Shown one piece after another: positions 15,412 through 24,376 of a stretch of 64,000 bases of DNA. Every line of letters begins with the position of its first letter. Within the stretch, counting starts at the first letter, position 1. This stretch comes from Methylobacterium sp. J-067 (GTDB taxonomy: Bacteria > Pseudomonadota > Alphaproteobacteria > Rhizobiales > Beijerinckiaceae). The stretch is taken from contig NZ_JAKSXZ010000044.1 of assembly GCF_022829465.1 (NCBI RefSeq), positions 1 to 64,000 of the forward strand, given 5' to 3'. Under the pieces are notes generated by a model. It was given only the letters and a program-made list of their open reading frames with translations. It made no database searches and was not told the DNA's origin. The position numbers were made by a program, and so were the translations under genes.

Positions 15412-16560
15412 GTGAGGGCCACTTGCCGCCGCCATCGGTGGGCAGCGTGGCGAGCGCGGCACATCGGAACGGGTCGGCAAGGCGTGGCGACGAGACGAGT
15501 GCAACAGGAGACCCACCTTCGCTGGCTGTCGGCGGTGTTCACGCCGTGGATGGCCGGGCTCGGGCTGCTCGTCTCCTTCACCGCCAGTGCGGGCACCGAG
15601 AGCACCGTGGGCTCGGGCGTGCTCGGCGCCGCCGATATCCGCCGGGCGGTGCCCGCCATGCCGGCCGGAACCGCGCTGATCGGCGCGGCCATCCGCCGGA
15701 TCGGCGAGGATCCCCAGCGGCCCGACCCTATCGCCTTCACCCGCGAATCAGGCCTCGCCATGCTGTTCGGCGACGTGACCGGCGGCGTCAGCGGCATGAT
15801 CACCACCGGCTCGGCCGTGTGGGATTCGGAAGCCGAGCCGACCTCCGGCTTCGTGCCCGTCGCCGATCTTGGCCTGACGACGGGTGCCGGCACCGCCGAA
15901 TCGACGGGCGCGGCCACCGCCGACCGGACCGACGACGAGGACGGCAACCGCTTCGACGGCTCGACCCCAGCGGTGCCGAAGGCGGTCGCCCTATCGTCCA
16001 CCACCCCGGCCCCGGCGGACGCAATACCCGTGGAGATCACCGCCGCCAGCCTCGTGATGCCCGAGTATCCCCTGCGCAGCGGCGCGGAGATCGAGGCTGC
16101 GCCGACGGACGAGGCGCGCAGCCGCTACGCCGACCTGATCGACCCGGAGGCCCAGGACAAGGAGCAGCGCTGCCTGTCCGAGGCCGTGTATTTCGAGGCC
16201 CGCAGCGAGTCCGAGACCGGGCAGGCTGCCGTCGCCCAGGTGGTGCTCAACCGGGTGAAGAGCGGTCTCTATCCGCAGAGCATATGCGGTGTCGTCTACC
16301 AGAACCGGCACCATTACATGGGCTGCCAGTTCTCCTTCGCCTGCGAGGGTAAGTCGCTGCGCATCAGCGATGCCTCGGCCTGGTCGAACGCCACCCGCGT
16401 CGCCCGCTCCGTCCTCGAAGGGCGGACCTACGTCGCGGAGGTCGGTGGGGCGACCCATTATCACGCCGATTACGTGAGGCCCGGCTGGTCGCGCCGGATG
16501 CGCAAGCTCGACGTGATCGGCCGGCACATCTTCTACGGCCTGAAGCCCGGCCAGACCTGA
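15412..16560 (+). CDS. Cell wall hydrolase, SleB/CwlJ family (Hydrolase_2)
   Basis: Predicted peptidoglycan hydrolase. The GTG at 15412 gives 382 aa; an in-frame GTG at 15484 would remove 24 Arg-rich residues and leave a cleaner N-terminus (VATRRVQQETHLRWLSAVF) before a hydrophobic segment (about residues 40-60), probably a membrane anchor or signal. A long low-complexity linker (about 60-240) follows. The C-terminal hydrolase domain (about 245-380) includes CLSEAVYFEARSESETGQAA, VVLNRVKSGLYPQSICGVVYQ, CQFSFACEG, and GGATHYHADYV, the SleB-family hallmarks. SleB proteins are best known from spore germination. In non-sporing alphaproteobacteria they are thought to remodel the wall. The exact start is uncertain. 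Confidence 0.85.
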   Translation: MRATCRRHRWAAWRARHIGTGRQGVATRRVQQETHLRWLSAVFTPWMAGLGLLVSFTASAGTESTVGSGVLGAADIRRAVPAMPAGTALIGAAIRRIGEDPQRPDPIAFTRESGLAMLFGDVTGGVSGMITTGSAVWDSEAEPTSGFVPVADLGLTTGAGTAESTGAATADRTDDEDGNRFDGSTPAVPKAVALSSTTPAPADAIPVEITAASLVMPEYPLRSGAEIEAAPTDEARSRYADLIDPEAQDKEQRCLSEAVYFEARSESETGQAAVAQVVLNRVKSGLYPQSICGVVYQNRHHYMGCQFSFACEGKSLRISDASAWSNATRVARSVLEGRTYVAEVGGATHYHADYVRPGWSRRMRKLDVIGRHIFYGLKPGQT

Positions 16561-16584
16561 GTCGCCGACCCCGCGACGATCCAC

Positions 16585-16622
16585 GACCCCCGCCGGTGCG
16601 AGCCGGCGGGGGTTTTTGTTTG
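16585..16622 (+). terminator. Rho-independent terminator after the cell-wall hydrolase
   Basis: CCCCCGCCGG (16587-16596) pairs perfectly with CCGGCGGGGG (16603-16612) across a 6-base loop, followed by TTTTTGTTT. Confidence 0.9.
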
Positions 16623-16836
16623 CCGGCGGGGCGCAAGCTCAGTTGGTTCCCCGAAAGCGCGAACAACAGTTAACGAACGAAACAGACGCTTCTACGCAGT
16701 TCGGACCATAGATTAATTTTACTGTGATTGAGGATCTCGGTTGCTGCGAAGCTCGGGATACTGCTTTCCTCGTTGAGCGTAGGGCGCGGAAATCTCCGCG
16801 ACCCGGATTGTCCCACGCTTCAAGAGGTTCGCAGCG

Positions 16837-17430
16837 ATGACCGCGCCGGTCGCCAAGACTGTCCTGATGGCCGCCGCCCTGGGCGGCCTGTTCTTCGCCG
16901 CCCCGGCCATGGCCGGCGGCTGCTACGGTGGCGGCTGCTACCGCTACGCCACGACCCCGCCGGTCTTCGATACGGTGCAGCAGAACGTGCTGGTGCGTCC
17001 GCCGCGCACCGTCTACCGCACCATCCCGCCGGTCTACGACACGGTGCAGGAGCAGGTGATGGTCGCCCCCGGCGGCCGCGTCTGGCAGACGAGCCGTGGC
17101 CCCGGCGGTGAGCTGATCGGCTGCTGGGTCGTGACCCCGCCGCGCTTCGCCCTCCGCCAGCGCACCGTGCTGGTTCGCCCGGCCGAGACGGTGCCGGAGA
17201 CCTATCCGCCGGAATACGCCACCGTCAGCCGCCGGGTGCAGGTTGCCCCGGCGCGGGCGGGCTGGGTGCCGGTCGGCGGCGGCTATGGCGGCTATGGGGG
17301 CTACGGCCCGGGCTATGGCGGCCCGCTCGTCGGCTCGATCCCGGACGCCTTCGGCATCACCGGGGCCAGCTCGGCGGATATCGGCGTCGGCCTCGGCTTC
17401 TCGCGCGGCAGCATCTACGACGGTTACTGA
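16837..17430 (+). CDS. Secreted protein with paired 23-residue repeats, function unknown
   Basis: I do not recognise a named family. The 197-aa product has a clear signal peptide (hydrophobic residues 7-24, cleavage likely after AMA-26). A Cys/Gly/Tyr motif GGCYGGGCYRY comes next. Four copies of a PP-x-(F/Y)-x6-V-x-V-x-P unit follow at residues 41, 64, 101 and 124, for example PPVFDTVQQNVLVRP and PPVYDTVQEQVMVAP. Within each pair the copies are 23 residues apart. The tail is rich in Gly and Tyr (GGGYGGYGGYGPGYGG). A periplasmic or surface location is inferred. A stem-loop terminator follows directly. Confidence 0.75.
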   Translation: MTAPVAKTVLMAAALGGLFFAAPAMAGGCYGGGCYRYATTPPVFDTVQQNVLVRPPRTVYRTIPPVYDTVQEQVMVAPGGRVWQTSRGPGGELIGCWVVTPPRFALRQRTVLVRPAETVPETYPPEYATVSRRVQVAPARAGWVPVGGGYGGYGGYGPGYGGPLVGSIPDAFGITGASSADIGVGLGFSRGSIYDGY

Positions 17431-17434
17431 GTGA

Positions 17435-17468
17435 CGGACGGCCCGGATCGACCAACCGGGCCGTCTTG
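17435..17468 (+). terminator. Terminator after the secreted repeat protein
   Basis: GACGGCCCGG (17437-17446) pairs perfectly with CCGGGCCGTC (17456-17465), with a 9-base loop and a short TTGATT tail. The T tract is weak. Confidence 0.65.
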
Positions 17469-17519
17469 ATTCCCACGAGCTGCGGCGTACCTCCCCGTCA
17501 TCGACGGGAGGAGCAGGCG

Positions 17520-18506
17520 ATGGGCACGTTCAAGGCGTGGGTGGTCGACAAGACCGAGGGTGGGCAGAACCTCGCCTTCCGCGACTTCGACGAGGCCGAC
17601 CTGATGGACGGCGACGTCACCGTCCGCGTCGGCCACTCGACGCTGAACTACAAGGACGGCCTCGCGCTGACCGGCCGCTCGCCCGTGGTGCGCCGTTTCC
17701 CGATGATCCCCGGCATCGATTTCGCCGGCACGGTCGAGACCTCGGACCATCCCGATTACAAGCCCGGCGATCAGGTGGTGCTCACCGGCTGGGGCGTCGG
17801 CGAGACGCATCTCGGCGCCTATGCCAAGAAGGCGCGGGTGAAGGGCGATTGGCTGGTGCCCCTGCCGGAGGGCCTGACGCCGGAGCAGGCCATGGCGGTC
17901 GGCACGGCGGGCTACACGGCGATGCTCTCCCTGATGGCCCTGGATGCCCATGGCGTCACCCCCGCCGACGGGCCGGCTCTGGTGACGGGTGCCTCGGGCG
18001 GCGTCGGCTCGGTGGCGGTCGCGCTCCTGGCGCGGGCCGGCTGGCACGTCATCGCCTCCACGGGCCGGGCGAGCGAAGCGGATTACCTCAAGGGCCTCGG
18101 CGCCGCCGAAATCCTCGACCGGGCCGAGTTGGAGAAGCCCGGCCGCCCGCTCGGCAAGGAGCGCTGGGCGGCGGCCATCGATGCGGTGGGCTCTGCGACG
18201 CTGGCCAACGTGCTGGCTATGACGAAGGCGGATGGCGCCGTGGCGGCTTGCGGCCTCGCGCAGGGGATGGACCTGCCGACATCGGTCGCGCCCTTCATCC
18301 TGCGCGGTGTCTCGCTCCTCGGCATCAACAGCGTGACGACGCCGCAGAAGAAGCGCCGCGAGGCCTGGGCACGGATCGCCCGCGACCTCGATCTCGACAA
18401 GCTCGCCTCCATGACCCGCACCGTCGGCTTCGAGGAGGTCGGCCGGCTGGGCGAGGCGATCCTCGCCGGGCAGGTGCGGGGTCGCACGGTCGTGAAGGTT
18501 GCCTGA
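17520..18506 (+). CDS. acuI: Acrylyl-CoA reductase (NADPH), AcuI/YhdH family
   Basis: Member of the zinc-independent MDR superfamily. AcuI reduces acryloyl-CoA to propionyl-CoA with NADPH, which removes a toxic electrophile. The ATG at 17520 with GGGAGGAGCAGGCG upstream gives 328 aa, the normal family length. An upstream in-frame reading from 17466 adds non-conserved residues. Motifs are the N-terminal substrate domain ([33 protein letters not shown]), the Rossmann glycine motif [28 protein letters not shown], and the C-terminal [20 protein letters not shown] GreA/B-like gene follows 56 bases later. Confidence 0.88.
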   Translation: MGTFKAWVVDKTEGGQNLAFRDFDEADLMDGDVTVRVGHSTLNYKDGLALTGRSPVVRRFPMIPGIDFAGTVETSDHPDYKPGDQVVLTGWGVGETHLGAYAKKARVKGDWLVPLPEGLTPEQAMAVGTAGYTAMLSLMALDAHGVTPADGPALVTGASGGVGSVAVALLARAGWHVIASTGRASEADYLKGLGAAEILDRAELEKPGRPLGKERWAAAIDAVGSATLANVLAMTKADGAVAACGLAQGMDLPTSVAPFILRGVSLLGINSVTTPQKKRREAWARIARDLDLDKLASMTRTVGFEEVGRLGEAILAGQVRGRTVVKVA

Positions 18507-18562
18507 GGGGGGATTCGCGTACCCGTTGGAACGGTCACCGTGGCGAATCGGTTGATGGTTTT

Positions 18563-19039
18563 ATGAGCGTCGCATTCGTCAAAGAGCCCGAGGGCGGGGA
18601 AGCGTTCGAGAACCTTCCCGACCGTCCCATCTCGCCCCACACCAACTTCGTCACGCCCGAAGGCCTCGCGCAGATCGAGGCCGAGGTCGCGCGGCTGGAG
18701 AAGGAGGTCGCGTCGCTGGATCCGACCGACAAGGCCGAGGATTCCCGCATCGGGCGTGACCTGCGCTACTGGGCGTCGCGCAAGAACACGGCGCAGCTCG
18801 TGGAGCCGAAGTCCGGCGACACGGTGCATTTCGGCGCGACCGTGACGATCCTGCGCGAGGACGATTCCGGCAAGGAAACCAAGCAGACCTTCCGCATCGT
18901 CGGCGAGGACGAGGCCGACCCGCACAAGGGCTCGATCTCCTACGTCGCGCCCCTGGCCCGCGCCCTCACCGGCAAGGGCGTCGGCGACGTGGTCGAGGTG
19001 AACGGCAACGACGTCGAGATCCTCGCTATCAAGAACTGA
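18563..19039 (+). CDS. GreA/GreB-family protein with a shortened coiled coil
   Basis: The 158-aa product resembles transcript-cleavage elongation factors, which enter the RNA polymerase secondary channel and rescue backtracked complexes. The C-terminal FKBP-like domain is clear ([57 protein letters not shown]). The N-terminal coiled-coil hairpin is short, about 50 residues instead of about 70, and its tip ([15 protein letters not shown]) does not look like the canonical DxxSEN tip. It starts at ATG 18563 ([12 protein letters not shown]). The product may be a competitor or a rRNA-linked Gre paralogue rather than a cleavage factor. The 3' end overlaps the convergent lysR gene by 11 bases. Confidence 0.75.
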   Translation: MSVAFVKEPEGGEAFENLPDRPISPHTNFVTPEGLAQIEAEVARLEKEVASLDPTDKAEDSRIGRDLRYWASRKNTAQLVEPKSGDTVHFGATVTILREDDSGKETKQTFRIVGEDEADPHKGSISYVAPLARALTGKGVGDVVEVNGNDVEILAIKN

Positions 19040-19913
19040 TCGCCCTTCCCTCGAACAGGGGCCGCAGGGGCTGCATCGCCGCCGCGATGTGATCCATGAG
19101 GGCGCGGACCCGCGCCGAGCGGCGCAGGTCCTGATGGGTCAGCAGCCACAGGTCTGTGTGCAGTTCGGGCTCCAGACCGCCAAGACGCTGGAGACGAACA
19201 TCGGCGTCACCCTCCACGCAGGGGAGGGGCCCGATGCCGATGCCGGCGGCGATGGCCTCCCGTAGCCCAGCTACCCCGTTGAGGGACAGGACGATCCGCT
19301 CCGGCGCCGTCCGCCGCTGCACGAAGCCGGCGAACAGCCCTCCGGCCACGCTCTCGCTGAGCCCGACCCATCTCTCATCCGCGAGCGGTCCATAGGCCCG
19401 GTCGGCAGCGCCGTAGAGCGCCCAGCCCACTCCGGTCAGGCGGCGGCCTACGAGGGTTTCGTCGGGCCCCCGGCTGGCGCGCAGGGCCACGTCGGCGTCC
19501 CGGCGGGACAGGTTGAGGGTTTCCTCGGCAAGGATCAGGTGGAGCCGCACGGCCGGGTGTCGGCGGGAGAACTCGGCCAGGATCGGCATGAGGAACATGC
19601 CCGCGAAGCTCGTCGGGGCGGTGATCCGCAACTCCCCCACCATCGCGTCCGACTGCCCGACGACCTCTCGGGAGAAGCTGTCGATGTCGGCCTCCATCCG
19701 CGTCGCGACGTCGAGCATCGCTTGGCCGGCGGCGGTCGCGGTGTAGCCGCTCCGGTGCCGCTCGAAGAGGCGGGCCCCGAGGGATTTCTCGATGGCGCCG
19801 AGCCGCCGGAACGCGGTGGAATGGTCGATGCCCAGGGCCTCGGCGGCGCCGGTCAGGCCGTGTCCATCGGCCACCGCCTTCACGAAGCGGAAATCGTCCC
19901 AACCGGCCTGCAT
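19029..19913 (-). CDS. LysR-family transcriptional regulator
   Basis: The 294-aa product has an N-terminal winged helix-turn-helix ([48 protein letters not shown]) and a C-terminal ligand-binding domain with [32 protein letters not shown]. The ATG at 19913 is chosen because AAGGAG sits 7 bases upstream. A TTG at 19928 would also be in frame. It is divergently arranged with wrbA and shares a 120-base control region containing CTTGCA/TGCAAG repeats. It therefore probably controls wrbA and itself. The inducer is unknown; a quinone or electrophile is a reasonable guess from the target. Confidence 0.9.
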   Translation of the reverse strand: MQAGWDDFRFVKAVADGHGLTGAAEALGIDHSTAFRRLGAIEKSLGARLFERHRSGYTATAAGQAMLDVATRMEADIDSFSREVVGQSDAMVGELRITAPTSFAGMFLMPILAEFSRRHPAVRLHLILAEETLNLSRRDADVALRASRGPDETLVGRRLTGVGWALYGAADRAYGPLADERWVGLSESVAGGLFAGFVQRRTAPERIVLSLNGVAGLREAIAAGIGIGPLPCVEGDADVRLQRLGGLEPELHTDLWLLTHQDLRRSARVRALMDHIAAAMQPLRPLFEGRAISS

Positions 19914-19920
19914 CGCGGCT

Positions 19921-19969
19921 CCTTGCAATCCTGCAAGGTCATTCTTGCACGCGATGGGCTTCCTGCAAG
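19921..19969. promoter_or_regulatory. Inverted-repeat operator between lysR and wrbA
   Basis: CCTTGCA-ATCC-TGCAAGG (19921-19938) is a perfect 18-base palindrome overlapping the lysR ribosome-binding site. A second, wider pair CTTGCA (19944-19949) and TGCAAG (19964-19969) follows on the wrbA side. Repeated half-sites between divergent genes are typical of LysR regulators that bind an activation and a repression site. Confidence 0.6.
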
Positions 19970-20032
19970 CGGCGGGACGGGCGATGTGAGCGGCATCGCG
20001 CCGCCCTGGCGCTCACCAGAGGAGTCAACGCC

Positions 20033-20629
20033 TTGGCCAAGATCCTTGTGCTCTACTACTCGACCTACGGCCACGTGGAGCAGATGGCCTATGCCGTCGC
20101 CGAGGGCGCCCGCGAGACCGGCGCCGAGGTCGTGGTGAAGCGTGTGCCGGAACTGGTGCCGGAAGAGGTCGCCCGGCAGAACCACTTCAAGCTCGACCAG
20201 CAGGCGCCCGTCGCCACGGTGGAGGAGCTTCCGGAATACGACGCGATCATCTTCGGCACGCCGACCCGCTACGGCAACATGGCGTCGCAGATGAAGCAGT
20301 TCATCGACCAGACCGGCGGTCTGTGGATGAAGGGCGCTCTGGTCGGCAAGGTCGGCTCGGTGTTCACCTCCACCGCCTCGCAGCATGGCGGGCAGGAGAC
20401 GACCCTCACCAGCTTCCACACGGTGCTGTTCCACCACGGCATGGTGGTGGTGGGTCTGCCCTACGCCTTCCAGGGACAGGGCGGTCTGGAGCAGGTGAAG
20501 GGCGGCACGCCCTATGGCGCCAGCACGCTCGCCGATAGCGACGGTTCGCGCCAGCCGAGCCCGATCGAACTGGACGGCGCCCGGTTCCAGGGCCGCCATG
20601 TCGCCGGCATCGCGGCGAAGCTGGCCTGA
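20033..20629 (+). CDS. wrbA: NAD(P)H:quinone oxidoreductase WrbA (flavodoxin-like)
   Basis: WrbA is a tetrameric FMN enzyme that reduces quinones by two electrons and so avoids semiquinone radicals. The 198-aa protein starts at a TTG codon ([22 protein letters not shown]) after CCAGAGGAG. Visible motifs are the FMN phosphate loop [48 protein letters not shown] and the C-terminal [12 protein letters not shown]. Length and motif order are those of WrbA type IV. Divergent from lysR. Confidence 0.95.
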   Translation: MAKILVLYYSTYGHVEQMAYAVAEGARETGAEVVVKRVPELVPEEVARQNHFKLDQQAPVATVEELPEYDAIIFGTPTRYGNMASQMKQFIDQTGGLWMKGALVGKVGSVFTSTASQHGGQETTLTSFHTVLFHHGMVVVGLPYAFQGQGGLEQVKGGTPYGASTLADSDGSRQPSPIELDGARFQGRHVAGIAAKLA

Positions 20630-20634
20630 GGGCA

Positions 20635-20668
20635 AAAGAAAAGGCTCGGATTTCTCCGAGCCTCGAAA
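20635..20668 (-). terminator. Terminator serving the minus-strand tsaC gene, between convergent genes
   Basis: AGGCTCGG and CCGAGCCT form an 8-bp stem with an ATTTCT loop. Read on the minus strand it ends in CCTTTTCTTTT, a proper T tract. wrbA ends just before it on the plus strand, where the tail is weak, so it probably serves mainly the minus-strand gene. Confidence 0.7.
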
Positions 20669-20745
20669 GGTTGAAGGCCGTATGGGGGCTGAGTGGCCTT
20701 CCTGTCATATGAACGGGCCGGCGGCCTTTCTGTTCCACACAAACT

Positions 20746-21744
20746 TCAGCGGGGCGCCGCGGCCCTTCCCAACCGGTCGCGAATCGCCTCGCCGAGGCCC
20801 TCGAGCGGGATCGGTGCCACCGCGATGGTCGCCGCGCCCGAGGCGTCGAGATCGCGCAGGGCTCCGAACAGGCGGGCCGCCGCCTCGGTGGCATCGCCGG
20901 CTTCGCTGAGGTTCACCACTGCGCGGGCGGCGTCATGGCCCTCCGGCCGGAAGGCGCCGAACAGAATCAGCGCCTCGCCGGGGGCGATCCGCGTGGCGTC
21001 CAGGCGCACCGCCGCGTTCGGCGCGTAATGCGAGGCCAGCAGCCCCGGCCCCACCGGAGTGTGGGCATCGGCGGCCTCCGGCCCTTCGGGGTCGTAGCCG
21101 AGGACGTCGAGCAGGCGCTCGCGGGTGATCCCGCCCGGCCGCAGCAGGCGCGCCCGCCCGCCGAGGCAGGCGACCACCGTCGATTCCAGCCCGACCCGCG
21201 TGTCGCCGCCGTCGAGCACCGCTGCGATGCGCCCGTTCAGGTCTTCGAGGACGTGGGCGGCGCGCGTCGGGCTCACCCGGCCGGAGCGGTTGGCCGAAGG
21301 CCCGGCGACCGGGCGGCCGAACGCCGCGAGGAGGGCGCGGGCCGGCTCGCTGCCCGGCACGCGCAGGGCGACGCTCGGCAGCCCGGCGCGGGCGAGTTCG
21401 CAGACCCGCGTCCCGGCCGAGGCCGGCACGACGAGGGTGAGGGGGCCGGGCCAGAAGGCCTCCGCGAGGCGGTTCGCTTCCTCTCCGAACACACCCTGCG
21501 CACGGGCGGCCCCGGCATCCGGGACATGGGAGATCAGCGGATTGAAGCTCGGGCGGACCTTGGCGGCGTAGATGGCGGCGACCGCGTTCGGATCGGTGGC
21601 GTCGCCGCCGAGCCCGTAGACCGTCTCCGTCGGGAAGGCGACGAGGCGCCCCGCGCGGAGCAGCGCCGCCGCCTCCGCGATGCCCGCCGCGTCGGCGGTC
21701 AGCAGCCGGGTTTCGGCCGGGACCGTTGACCCCGGATTGCTCAT
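20746..21744 (-). CDS. tsaC: Threonylcarbamoyl-AMP synthase (Sua5/YwlC type)
   Basis: The enzyme makes threonylcarbamoyl-AMP from threonine, bicarbonate and ATP, the first step of t6A tRNA modification at position 37. The 332-aa reading starts MSNPGSTVPAETRLL; in-frame ATGs at 21756 and 21768 would add 4 or 8 residues. The YrdC domain (about residues 10-200) carries GRLVAFPTETVYGLGGDATD, KVRPSFNPLISHV (KxR motif), AFWPGPLTLVV, and VAGPSANRSGRVSPT. A C-terminal Sua5 domain (about 215-330, TPVGPGLLASHYAPNAAVRL onward) makes it the long Sua5 type rather than short TsaC. Confidence 0.92.
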   Translation of the reverse strand: MSNPGSTVPAETRLLTADAAGIAEAAALLRAGRLVAFPTETVYGLGGDATDPNAVAAIYAAKVRPSFNPLISHVPDAGAARAQGVFGEEANRLAEAFWPGPLTLVVPASAGTRVCELARAGLPSVALRVPGSEPARALLAAFGRPVAGPSANRSGRVSPTRAAHVLEDLNGRIAAVLDGGDTRVGLESTVVACLGGRARLLRPGGITRERLLDVLGYDPEGPEAADAHTPVGPGLLASHYAPNAAVRLDATRIAPGEALILFGAFRPEGHDAARAVVNLSEAGDATEAAARLFGALRDLDASGAATIAVAPIPLEGLGEAIRDRLGRAAAPR

Positions 21745-21864
21745 GCGGGATGCCATCTCCGGCGGCATCGCGCCGCCCCGTGGGTTGAGACCGTACCCGC
21801 CCTAGCGCCGGCAGCGTGGCGGGGTCAAACCAGGGAAGGCCGGAGGCAAGGTAAGGACACGTCC

Positions 21865-23604
21865 ATGAGCTACCGCGCGCCCGTCTCCGACATGCTCTTC
21901 GCCCTGCGGCACGTCTCGGGGCTCGAAGGGGTCGATCCGGACGATGCGCAGGCGATCCTCACTGAGGCCGGGCGCATCGCCGCCGACGTGCTGGCGCCAC
22001 TGAACCGCGTCGGCGACCAGCACGGGACACGCTTCGAAGACGGCCGCGTGACCACGCCGCCGGGCTGGCGCGAGGCCTACACCACCTTCACCGCAGGCGG
22101 CTGGAACGGCCTCTCGGCCGACGCGGACCATGGCGGCCAGGGCCTGCCCAAGGCCATCGAGGCGGCCTGCACCGAGATGTGGAGCGCGGCGAACCTCTCC
22201 TTCGGCCTCTGCCCGCTGCTGACGCAGGGCGGGATCGAGGCCGTGGCGGCGCACGGCTCGGACGAGTTGAAGGCGCGCTACTTCGAAAAGCTCGTGACGG
22301 GCGAATGGCCTGCCACGATGAACCTCACCGAGCCGCAGGCGGGCTCGGACCTCGCCCTGCTTCGCACCCGCGCCGAACCGGCCGGCGACGGCAGCTATCG
22401 GATCACCGGCTCGAAGATCTACATCACCTACGGCGAGCACGACCTTGCGGAGAACATCGTCCACCTCGTTCTCGCCCGGCTGAAGGACGCGCCGGCGGGC
22501 ACGCGGGGCATCTCCCTGTTCCTCGTGCCGAAGGTGCTGCCGGACGGGTCACTTAACGATCTCCGCTGCTCCGGCATCGAGCACAAGCTCGGCATCCATG
22601 CCTCGCCCACCTGCTCCATGGCCTTCGGCGACAATGGCGGAGCCACGGGCTGGCTGATCGGCGAGGCTAACAAGGGGCTCGCCTGCATGTTCACGATGAT
22701 GAACGCGGCCCGCCTCGGCGTCGGGGTGCAGGGTGTCGGCGTGGCCGAGGCCGCGACGCAGAAGGCGCTCGCCTATGCCGCCGAGCGCCGCCAGGGGAAG
22801 GCCATCGGCGCCGCCGAAGCCACGAGCCCGATCATCGCCCACCCGGACGTGCAGCGGATGCTGCTCACCATGAAGGCCTACACGGCGGTGTCGCGGGGCA
22901 TCTGCCTCCTCACCGCCGCCGCCCTCGATGCCGCCCACGGGCCGGAGGGGCGGGCGGCCCATGACAGGGCCTCGCTCCTCACTCCCATCGCGAAGGCCTT
23001 CTCCACCGACATCGCCAACGAGGTCGCCTCACTCGGCGTGCAGGTCCATGGCGGCATGGGCTTCGTGGAGGAGACCGGCGCGGCGCAGTTCATGCGCGAC
23101 GCCCGTATCCTCGGCATCTACGAGGGCACCAACGGCATCCAGGCCATCGACCTCACCGCCCGCAAGCTGCCCCTGAACGGTGGGGCGACGGCGCGGTCGC
23201 AGATCGCGTGGATGCGTCGGGCCGCCGAGGGCCTGCTCAAGAACGCGGACCCGGCCTTCGGCCAGATGGCGCCCCGCCTGCGCGCCGCCATCGAATCCCT
23301 CGACCGGGCGACGAGCCACCAACTCGCGGCGCTGGGCTCCAACCGGCCGGAGGCGGCGCTTGCGGGGGCGGCGCCGTATCTGCGCCTGTTCGGGCTGGCG
23401 CTCGGCGGCGCCTGCCATGCCCGTGCCGCCCTCGCCTCGGCGGCGGCGCTGAAGGGCGGCGAGACCGATCCGGCCCACCGCGCCCGCATCGCCCTCGCCC
23501 GCTTCTACGCGGAGAACCTGCTGCCGGCCGTGTCCGGCCTGGAGGAGGCGGTGCTGGCCGGGGGCGCCTTCACCGAAGATGCCGCCCTGGCGCTTGCCGT
23601 TTGA
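21865..23604 (+). CDS. Acyl-CoA dehydrogenase, DmdC-like large type
   Basis: The 579-aa FAD enzyme would oxidise an acyl-CoA to the 2-enoyl-CoA. It is longer than classical acyl-CoA dehydrogenases (about 380-400 aa). It has the N-terminal extension and C-terminal domain of the group that includes 3-methylmercaptopropionyl-CoA dehydrogenase (DmdC). Motifs are WPATMNLTEPQAGSDLALLRTRAEP, GSKIYITYGEHDLAENIVHLVLARL, LGVQVHGGMGFVEETGAAQFMRDARI, and YEGTNGIQAIDLTARKL containing the catalytic Glu region. It is the first gene of a three-gene set with an enoyl-CoA hydratase (10-base gap) and an SDR. The actual acyl-CoA is unknown. Confidence 0.88.
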   Translation: MSYRAPVSDMLFALRHVSGLEGVDPDDAQAILTEAGRIAADVLAPLNRVGDQHGTRFEDGRVTTPPGWREAYTTFTAGGWNGLSADADHGGQGLPKAIEAACTEMWSAANLSFGLCPLLTQGGIEAVAAHGSDELKARYFEKLVTGEWPATMNLTEPQAGSDLALLRTRAEPAGDGSYRITGSKIYITYGEHDLAENIVHLVLARLKDAPAGTRGISLFLVPKVLPDGSLNDLRCSGIEHKLGIHASPTCSMAFGDNGGATGWLIGEANKGLACMFTMMNAARLGVGVQGVGVAEAATQKALAYAAERRQGKAIGAAEATSPIIAHPDVQRMLLTMKAYTAVSRGICLLTAAALDAAHGPEGRAAHDRASLLTPIAKAFSTDIANEVASLGVQVHGGMGFVEETGAAQFMRDARILGIYEGTNGIQAIDLTARKLPLNGGATARSQIAWMRRAAEGLLKNADPAFGQMAPRLRAAIESLDRATSHQLAALGSNRPEAALAGAAPYLRLFGLALGGACHARAALASAAALKGGETDPAHRARIALARFYAENLLPAVSGLEEAVLAGGAFTEDAALALAV

Positions 23605-23614
23605 GGACCCGGCC

Positions 23615-24373
23615 ATGACCGACCACATCACGATCAGCGACGGCGAGAACGGCGTCCGCCTTATCGTCATCGACCGGCCGCAGAAGAAGAACGCCCTGAC
23701 CGGGGCCATGTACGACGCGATGCGTGGGGCGCTCGAAGAGGCCGACGCCTCGGCGGCGATCCGCGCCGTCGTCTTCGCCGGTCAGCCGGGCGTGTTCAGC
23801 GCCGGCAACGACCTCGCAGATTTCCTGGGCCAGGCGCGGAACGGCTTCAGCGACGCGCCGGCCCTGCGCTTCATCCGCCAACTGGCCCGCACCGACACCC
23901 CGATGGTGGCCGCCGTAGACGGCATCGCCGTCGGCATCGGCGCGACGCTGACGCTCCATTGCGACCTCGTCTACGCCAGCTCGGTGGCGCGGCTGCGGAT
24001 GCCGTTCGTGGAACTCGGCCTCGTGCCGGAGGCCGCATCGAGCTACCTGCTGCCCCTGCGGGTTGGGCGGTTGAAGGCCACGGAACTGCTGCTCCTCTCC
24101 GAAACCCTGGATGCCGACGCCGCCTATGCGCTCGGCCTCGTCAATGCGGTGATGCCCGCCGACATGGTGGTGGAGCACGCCCTCGCGCAGGCCGCCCGCC
24201 TCGCCGCCCTGCCGCAGGGGGCGCTGGCCGCCTCGCGCAGGCTGATCCGGGGCGACCGGGAGCGGGTCGAAGCCGCCCTGGAGGCGGAGGCCAAGGCCTT
24301 CGACGTGCAGTTGCAATCGCCGGAATCACAGCAGCGGCTGCAGGCCTTCCTGTCGCGCGCCAAGCCGGCCTGA
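23615..24373 (+). CDS. Enoyl-CoA hydratase/isomerase family protein
   Basis: A 252-aa crotonase-fold enzyme that would hydrate or isomerise the enoyl-CoA made by the upstream dehydrogenase. The ATG at 23615 (MTDHITISDGENGVRL) lies 10 bases after the previous stop. Motifs are IDRPQKKNALTGAMYDAM, the oxyanion-hole segment VFSAGNDLADFLG and DGIAVGIGATLTLHCDLVYASSVARLRMPFVELGLVPEAASSYLLP. GNDL in place of the usual GADL/GGDL is common in the subgroup. Only 3 bases separate it from the downstream SDR, so translational coupling is likely. Confidence 0.88.
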   Translation: MTDHITISDGENGVRLIVIDRPQKKNALTGAMYDAMRGALEEADASAAIRAVVFAGQPGVFSAGNDLADFLGQARNGFSDAPALRFIRQLARTDTPMVAAVDGIAVGIGATLTLHCDLVYASSVARLRMPFVELGLVPEAASSYLLPLRVGRLKATELLLLSETLDADAAYALGLVNAVMPADMVVEHALAQAARLAALPQGALAASRRLIRGDRERVEAALEAEAKAFDVQLQSPESQQRLQAFLSRAKPA

Positions 24374-24376
24374 GCC

